In this document: positions 57,724-64,000 of the stretch, piece by piece
Layout of the letters: every line of letters begins with the position of its first letter
Position numbering within the stretch: the stretch's first letter is position 1
Origin: Hsuehochloa calcarea
Taxonomy: Eukaryota; Streptophyta; Magnoliopsida; Poales; Poaceae
Direction of reading: 5' to 3'
Length of the DNA stretch: 64,000 nucleotides
Assembly: GCA_036346395.1 (NCBI GenBank)
Contig: CM070599.1
Location: 21,505,232 to 21,569,231, forward strand
Made by a program: the position numbers and the translations under genes
Notes under the pieces: model-generated
Told to the model about the DNA's origin: nothing
Seen by the model: only the letters and a program-made list of their open reading frames with translations
Databases searched by the model: none

Positions 57724-57795
57724 AATCTTTGGGTTCTAACAATTTTCCAAGAGCGGCGTAGCCTTCAATTGCCAATAAGCGCACTGAATCTTGAT
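57724..57795 (-). pseudogene. Single exon of a PP2A scaffold (A) subunit gene
   Basis: The minus-strand reading QDSVRLLAIEGYAALGKLLE continues PKDC. This is a very strong match to a conserved HEAT-repeat segment of the plant protein phosphatase 2A 65-kDa regulatory subunit A, where the family usually has VEGC. It is bounded by an acceptor (TTTGTAG before 57795) and a donor (GTATAT after 57724), so a 72-bp exon with intron borders has been kept. I find no neighbouring PP2A-A exons in sequence order. It is probably a captured or duplicated genomic fragment. Confidence 0.75.
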
Positions 57796-58419
57796 CTACA
57801 AATAAAGGCCAACGGTACTATTAGACACAATGTTGATCACGTTCTCATTACTTGAAATTGTGGTAGGTAATGTCCTTTTTAAAAGTTTACCCACGCATTT
57901 TGATAATGGTTTTCATAGTTAACAATATCATTCCATAATCACTTGGCACTCCCACTGCCCAATTAATTCAAGTAAATAACACTTCCATCTTCTTAGAAAA
58001 GAAACTAATTCCTAAACCACTAACAGTAGTAGTGTGAATGGGTATCCAAGTGGATAGAAAAGAAAGTAATTAAATCAAATACCACTTCCATCTTCTTAAA
58101 AAAGAAACTAATTCAATCAAATACAACATCTGCCTTTCACCTAAGTAAGAGCAGCGGGGAAGAGTTTAGTATATATCAGTGGTGTGCCAAAAAAAACATT
58201 TGTAGATGAATCTATTCAGGGCCAAAACAAGAATGGAAACTAATTGTTCATGGTTATTAGGTAACATCTATGATATAGTAAAAATCCAATGGTGCATGGT
58301 TAAATGATTTGAGAAAAAAGAGAAACTAAAACATACGAAGAACTAACACGACTTGGATTTAGTACATAGCAATACAACAAACACTTGAGTTCAACATTTT
58401 TTATGGCCATCATAGTGAT
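57796..58419. other. AT-rich intergenic DNA
   Basis: No gene seen. TTCCATCTTCTTA followed by AAGAAACTAATTC recurs at about 57985 and 58088, a local duplication. Confidence 0.3.
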
Positions 58420-59220
58420 GAGGACATCCCTTCCACTGATGCAACCATCCCTACTGCTTCTGATGTGCAAAGACCAATTACTAAAGCACGTGCTCACCAA
58501 CTAAATTATCAGGTGACTTCATTTCTCGGAGTGCATTCATATTCTATGAACTCTATGATGCTGCCTAAAGCACGTGATATATTTTACTTAGGAATCAAGG
58601 ATTAGGAGGCAAGCTAAATGGAGATGATGGCAGCACCAAGCATGGAGATGATCATACGAGGAATGGATATTTCTATATTGAGGCTTAGCCGAATCTAGTA
58701 TGGAGACTATATATCAAGTTGCTTAGGCCAAAACTTTGCAATATTTGAGTAAAGAAACTTGGTGTTGCGCCACCTATGCTAATGGGCCATGGGCCTTGTA
58801 ATTCGGGCTGGACACCTAGGGTTTGGCACTATTTATATGGTACTATTCACGCATGAACAGTATCCACAGCCGCTACCCCTATCTTCCTCCTTGACATAGT
58901 GGCCGCCACCCTTATTGTTTGGCGGGTTTTGTTGATTGAAGTTTAGCTTTGTTACTTTATACTTTGTCTTCTTGTTCAGTGAGAACAACAGCGATATCGT
59001 CTTCGAAACCCCCACTTATCAATACTAATTTCATCATATTTGCAATACATCATATTGTGTTTTACCTTGTTCTTGCGTGCTTCTTCGGTGTATGCAGGAG
59101 TCGATCTTCGTGATCAGGTCATCCGAGTATTCGTGCACAGTTGATAACAACTTATCTAGTAGTTCAGCGATTGCGTTGTTTCGAGCCTTGCGAGCTCGTA
59201 TCCATGATCGTGAGAGTTGA
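58420..59220 (+). mobile_element. 3' end of a gypsy retrotransposon: pol tail plus LTR fragment
   Basis: The plus strand reads QRPITKARAHQLNYQVTSFL (about 58465-58530), which resembles the C-terminal end of a common grass gypsy polyprotein. It is followed by a typical LTR: TTGTAATTCGGGCTGGACACCTAGGG-type sequence split near 58797, a TTTATATGG stretch, and GCAGGAGTCGATCTTCGTGA near 59095. The 5' part is missing. The LTR end near 59220 is approximate. Confidence 0.6.
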
Positions 59221-61400
59221 GCGACTTCTATAGAATTTATCTTCTCATCAAAAGATCAGGCCAAATCAGGACCTCTGTGGTTCATCAAATAGCTTGTGTT
59301 CCTATGCTTGTCATGACTAATAAAAAAATGAAAAACACACTTCATTTTGACCTGATTTCTAGTAATATAATCAAGGTAAGTTTTGCATTATTGAGTTACT
59401 CATTTATTTTCCTCCAGGTGGTTATTATGTTCAATTAGGTAAATTTATATAATTTCCAACTAAATGGCAATGACCACTGAATGTAAGATTTCCATGTCTA
59501 CCAGGAATAAATGGTTTGCCAAAATAGATGGCTTATGAAATATGTCATGTCATGAAGATAAACTATATTAAAAGTGAATTTCTGTATTGCTTAGCAGTCG
59601 GTACTTCTGTTCATGTTTCTCCATGTGATGTGTTAGTACTATACATGGTTGTTCTCTATAGATATGCTATTACCATCGATATTTTTTGAAAATTTGCAAT
59701 TCTCCCAGATTTGGAGGGATATATTGTCAAGAATCAGTTTGATGTTTTATTGAATTGTGTGTCTTCCATTTCAAAAAAAGCAGCAATGGCATATTTCAAA
59801 CTAATGACAGAGGAGAAAGTATGTAATGGCATCCCACCCCAAGCATATTCAAACACATAATCATCTATGTAAACAAAAGGAACCTAATGTTTTCATCATT
59901 TCAAATGTCTTTATGTTGCTGATAGCTTAGGATTATGAAATAGAAAATAAAATATATTAAAATTGGACATATGAAATAAAAAAATTGGACCTATGAAAAG
60001 AAAATAATACTGAAAATTGCATATATTGGTGATGAAGGTGGTATGAGAGCTTCAGCCTTGTTAGACCTCACACTGCCATAACTTGAGTGGTTTTTTTCAA
60101 TACAAAGTTTTGCATTTCCCAATGGCCAATATATAAGTTACTACTTTGATAATATGAATGACAGATGTCCTATGATTTCACCCTAGTAGACATATCAAGT
60201 GTGTGTGTGTGTACTGAGAAAAAAAAGGTTGAACTGAACTTCAGAACCAAGAATGTGCATATATTTTCCTCAAGGCGGATATCCAATTATGGCATTGACC
60301 ACTAAATGCGATATTTCCATGTGAACCTGAAATGTGCATCAGAAGGCTTTACCAAGCATGAACCCTCCAAAATTAGAATGCTTGTGCAAGCAGTAACACA
60401 AATTGACTAAGATATACTAATCAACAGTGATCCAATTGACTTACAATTCACTTAATTTGTTTGCTCTATGACTCGTAAAATCCAACAAATTACAAATATG
60501 TGGTGTGAAATAAAATTTGTAGACTTGGGGTACCTTTTGTAGTGATGTTTAAGATCATTACACATTTGTAGAAAGGAAACCATAGCTTTTCTGCAAACCA
60601 ACCTAAACAACACATAAACCAAAAAATATTTGCAGTATTGCATTATTTAAGAAAAGCTAAACACAAATACATTCATTAATTCAAGCCATGGCGACCACCA
60701 AAACCACCATCACCACCACAGTTCAGTTAATGAAAATGCACTAAGATTTTCTTTCATGGAAGTTATCACCGATTTGTATTGCAGGAAACCATAGATTTAT
60801 AGTGTATTAAACTAAGAAACATTGTAGTATCATTAGAATCTATAACCTCGCACAATTTATCTATAGAAACACTTGAATTCTTGCTTACACTGGAATCTTT
60901 TTATGTTATATGAGGATTCATAAACTGAAGCTACTGGAGACAGCGTTGCAGATGATGGTGTCGTTGGCTTAGAAGGAACTCCATCTGTTCTTGTCACAGC
61001 ATTGCAGTGCTTCCAGCTCCTAGCTAAGAACTCCAACCTCTTACTGCTTGTTGCCTGTTGCGATCTTCCCTCCTCTTCCCTTTGGAAGTTGTGGTGTTTG
61101 CTCGTGCAACAGAGAAAGAGAAAGGAAGATTAGGAGAAGAAGGTTGTGGCAGATTAGGACGAGAAAGAGAAAAAGGATTAGTGGAAGAAGAGAACAACCT
61201 TTTGTATTGTTGAAGTAGCAACCGTCGGGCATGCACGCGTGTTCCATTCTTGAAACTGTCGTGCATAAAGTGGGCGGTTTGCAACGAACGTGCTTTGCTA
61301 CAGTCAAACATGGTGGTTGCCGAGGGAACTGACCTTAGCAACCGTGGCGGATTTCGACCGCCGCTCAACCTCGGTCTCCCCGGCGTGTAGCAGCGACGGC
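59221..61400. other. Intergenic stretch with a diverged internal repeat
   Basis: AT-rich, no supported gene. About 59455-59505 and 60280-60330 are similar (GGCAATGACCACTGAATG against GGCATTGACCACTAAATG, both followed by ATTTCCATGT), so a segment has been duplicated or inserted twice. A (GT)n run is at 60200-60212. Frames at 61440-61024 lack recognisable domains. Confidence 0.35.
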
Positions 61401-61539
61401 GGATGAAGCCATCACTAGGGCGCAGGATCAGGAGGCGCATAGCCAGCGCATATGTAAGGAGAGGCAGCGACGATAGGGAAGAGGTGGAGGGGGCGGCAAC
61501 CTTCGTCCCAGGGTGGCGATGGTGGCGCGGGGCTAGGGA

Positions 61540-62040
61540 GACGGGCGAGGCGCGAGGCGCGAGGGCAGCACAGAGGGGTGAGGGCGGCTCGGTGGAGGAG
61601 GATGGGGAGCGGCGCGGTGCGGATGGGAGGGGGATGTGTGAGGGAGGGATGGGTGATGGAGGTAGAGGATGCTAGCGAGGGATGTGGACGAGGGGCGGAG
61701 TGTGGAGGGGCGAGGGCGGCTCAGGGGAGATGGCGAGGGGCGGAGCGCGGAGGGGGGAGGGTGGCTCTGGGGAGATGGGCGAGGGGCAGAGCGCGGAGGG
61801 GGGAGATGGGCGAGGGGCGAGGCCATTGCAGCGGCAGGCGAGGGCGACGTGGAGCCGGGTGAGTGGCGATGAGCAATGGAGGCGGAGGATGCAGGCGAGG
61901 GGCGTAGCGCGGAGTTTCGAGGGCGGCTCAGGGGGATTGGCGAGGGGCGAGTGCGGATCGGCGGCGGGCGAGGGCGATGCGGTGGCGATGACTTGGGAGC
62001 GGCGCGGATGGGGTGGAGGGACAGGGCGGCGGCTGGCAAG
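61540..62040. repeat. G-rich minisatellite
   Basis: Degenerate tandem units of about 45-60 bp built from GCGAGGGGCGGAGCGCGGAG and GGGGAGATGGGC-type words, purine-rich on the plus strand. Runs of three or more G recur closely enough to allow G-quadruplexes. The long proline/serine frames on the other strand result from this composition. Confidence 0.75.
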
Positions 62041-62553
62041 CTGGTTAACTGTCAGGCGATATTTTCGTGCGTGAGGTGGGACGATGGGGCGATTACCCCT
62101 ACTGCGTGGGGGTAAACCCCTTTCTTTATCAGTTAAGACAATAACATGAATCTCGGAGCCATGTATGACTAGTTATTTTAAGGGTTAATTCCTTATGTTA
62201 CTGGAATTTTTCAAAATCCCTTACTGTGTTACTGATATTTGGGGTTCGAGCTATATGACCCAACGAGCGATACGTAAAGGATGATACAAACCTACGATGA
62301 CAAATAAAGAATCGCCCCTTATTTTAAACCCATACATACAGATATTGGAACCAATTGAGGTGAATGGGACTAATGATGGGGCCCACACTGTTAATGTCCT
62401 CCCTCTACCCTTGGCTGAGGGGCAGGAGACTTGACTCTGTCAGATTCATGTATAGAACACAAGATAGAACTCCGCGGCCACACATGCCATATATGTTGTT
62501 CCCTGAATTCCCCCATGCATAGTGCAAACCTCGAAATTTATATAGTTTCATAG
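62041..62553. other. Upstream region of the WAK-like gene
   Basis: No coding sequence. It would hold the promoter. The only TATA-like word near the gene, TATATAG at 62539-62545, is too close to the first ATG to serve that start. It could fit the later ATG only if transcription begins downstream of the first. Confidence 0.4.
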
Positions 62554-63469
62554 ATGAAGTGGTACATACTAATGGAGATTATTTTCTTGGGTGCGGTATG
62601 CTGTCTTCTACCTGCAGTCCTGTTAGGGATGCCAACAGTGGAGGCATCGGGTGCTCTGAGAAGGCTGGAGGGGACTAACGTGCCGCCCTCCGTTGCCACG
62701 CTCGCCGGCTGCCGGAAGAGTTGCGGCAATCGGACCTTCGACTACCCCTTCGGCATCGAATCGGGCTGCTTCCGCGACCCCGACTTCGAGCTCACTTGTT
62801 TCGTCGACGGTGACACCACCCAGCCCCCCAGGCTCTTCTTACGAGATGGCACCACCCAGGTTGTCCACGATATCGATGTTATTTACGCCATGAACAAACA
62901 GCATGTTGACATCGCCTTCTCCCATACTATCTCCATGCTGTCCGGTGTCAATGTTTACAACATGTCCTGGATTCCTCCTGGTAGAGCCTTTGTGCTCGAG
63001 CATGCAGTGCTAAATGTCACCGGCTGCGACTTCGACGCATATTTTGATGATCAGGTCATTGGTACAACTACGCTGCTGTGCAGTGCTAGATGCCCCGACG
63101 AGGAGATCACGGACATGGTGGCTAGACAGAGCTGTAACGGCACTGGGTGTTGCCCCATCATTCTTGGCGCAACTTTTCGGGCCTTTCAGCTCAGATTTGT
63201 GCGCCATGGCCAAAGCGAGCTTGCGGCAGGCTCCAATCGGAGTTCCTTATGGGATAGAATCACCATAACTACTGACGATGCCTCCCTGTTATGGACTATA
63301 TCGGATCAACCGACCTGCGCCAGCAACTTGGATAATAGGAAAAACTATGCGTGTGTCAGCCGCAATAGCAACTGCATCGATGCGACATCAAGTTTCGGTT
63401 ATCTGTGCCGGTGTGATAGTGGTTACGAAGGCAATCCCTATATTCTGAATGGCTGCTCAAGTGACAAAG
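62554..63469 (+). CDS. Wall-associated kinase-like receptor, exon 1 (extracellular part)
   Basis: The open frame from 62554 encodes 305 residues before a splice donor (AAAG|GTACAG at 63469/63470). Residues 1-31 form a hydrophobic signal peptide; an ATG at 62572 is an alternative start that also leaves one. Residues 53-82 (CRKSCGNRTFDYPFGIESGC) open a galacturonan-binding WAK domain, and residues 255-301 form a cysteine-rich EGF-like module. WAK-type receptors span the plasma membrane, bind cell-wall pectin and signal through a cytoplasmic Ser/Thr kinase; grass genomes carry many, often in clusters, several linked to disease resistance. The transmembrane and kinase exons should lie downstream, outside the window. 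No stop or frameshift is seen. Frame past 63469 is intron read-through. Confidence 0.88.
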
Positions 63470-64000
63470 GTACAGTAATCAAGAGTAGTGATTTTAAGGT
63501 GTCACTAATAGTTTCATCTCTAATTTTGTTATATGAAAGAGCTAGATATGGTTGTTTGAGGAAGAGACGGCTTCCCTCTCTCTCTCTCATCTAGGATTTT
63601 CTTTGATATGAAAGGGCTAACCAACTACCGACATAGCATTATTGGAGATGTCCTAATACTCAACTAATCACCTCCCTCCAGTTCACAAAAACATGTAGTT
63701 TTGGGACACGTGCGGTCGAACTTTTGAAATCTTAGTTATTGGTATCTTTTTCAATATTTAAATTAGATATATGAAAATCATATGTGTTGATTCGTCTCGA
63801 AAAATGCTTTCATAACATTATAATTTCATTAGGTTTTACATATATATTATTATATTAATATATTAGTGGTCAAAGTTGTATTTTAAGAATCGTGTCGATG
63901 TCTAAAACCATATGTTTTTGTGAACTGGAGTAATATATTAATACTCCTATAAGGTTCTGCTTCCCCCTTGTTTTGTTTCACAGATTAAAACCCTCACCAA
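63470..64000 (+). other. Intron 1 of the WAK-like gene (continues past window)
   Basis: Begins GTACAG and is AT-rich, with a short TC run (63575-63588). It contains a Stowaway-like MITE. No acceptor followed by a kinase-exon reading frame is seen before the window ends. Confidence 0.6.
63671..63932. mobile_element. Stowaway-type MITE in the WAK intron
   Basis: The left end, CTCCCTCCAGTTCACAAAAA, is the inverse of the right end, TTTTTGTGAACTGGAG followed by TA. CTCCCTCC(G/A)TTC with a TA target is the signature of grass Stowaway (Tc1/mariner-type) MITEs. The right tip has lost part of its GGGAG. Confidence 0.75.

Noticed and set aside
60688..60740. A short plus-strand ORF starting MATTKTTITTTVQ.
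   Set aside because: It comes from an ACC-rich simple repeat and stops after fewer than 20 codons.
61024..61440. A 138-residue minus-strand ORF, possibly a small host gene.
   Set aside because: No domain, composition drifts from serine-rich to charged, and another overlapping frame is nearly as long.
61533..62039. A 168-residue proline/serine ORF on the minus strand and several glycine/arginine ORFs on the plus strand.
   Set aside because: They are by-products of the G-rich minisatellite, with the tandem unit read in frame.
62539..62545. TATATAG as TATA box for the WAK-like gene.
   Set aside because: It is only nine bases upstream of the first ATG, which would put transcription start inside the coding frame. 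It could serve the ATG at 62572 only with a very short leader.

Overview
This is plant nuclear DNA from a grass (Poaceae). The signs are nested LTR retrotransposons of grass type, a CACTA transposon, hAT and Stowaway MITEs, GT-AG introns and a wall-associated kinase gene. The TE families look Oryza-like, but the species cannot be fixed from the sequence alone. There is no bacterial or organellar content. Almost all long ORFs belong to decayed transposons.

Positions 1-35137 are one nested stack. The base layer is a minus-strand Ty1-copia element (X) that carries gag but no recognisable pol. Inserted into X are a CACTA transposon (228-3437), a decayed solo LTR (A, 3961-9261, itself holding a hAT MITE and a second solo LTR, B), a SIRE/Maximus-like copia element (Y, 13035-24117, TSD ACTCT) and a Tekay/Del-type Ty3-gypsy element (W, 25767-35044, TSD ATCAT). 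Several junctions can be checked against an uninterrupted paralogous LTR inside the same window.

Positions 35138-37736 hold old repeat debris, a gene fragment resembling exon 1 of a phosducin-like-3 (PLP3) thioredoxin-fold protein, and an inverted-repeat element. Positions 37737-51364 are a complete 13.6-kb minus-strand Ty3-gypsy Tat-lineage element (Z, TSD TGTCT). It has gag-pol on the minus strand and a multi-intron coiled-coil ORF on the opposite strand. The two transcription units converge on a spacer holding three conserved 60-bp direct repeats.

Positions 51365-62553 are lower-density DNA: a probable solo LTR (52414-about 55199), a 225-bp tandem duplication, one exon of a PP2A scaffold (A) subunit gene, a gypsy 3' end plus LTR remnant and a G-rich minisatellite. 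At 62554-63469 lies exon 1 of a wall-associated-kinase-like receptor, the only apparently intact host gene. Its kinase exons lie beyond the window.

The strongest unexplained signals are arrays of short hairpins in the LTRs of X and Z. Stem sequences differ between units but stay self-complementary. In Z the same hairpins recur in introns of the antisense gene. A second signal is a pattern of one-base differences between repeat copies, CHG in one and CG in the other, which could be methylation-linked sequencing error or real decay.
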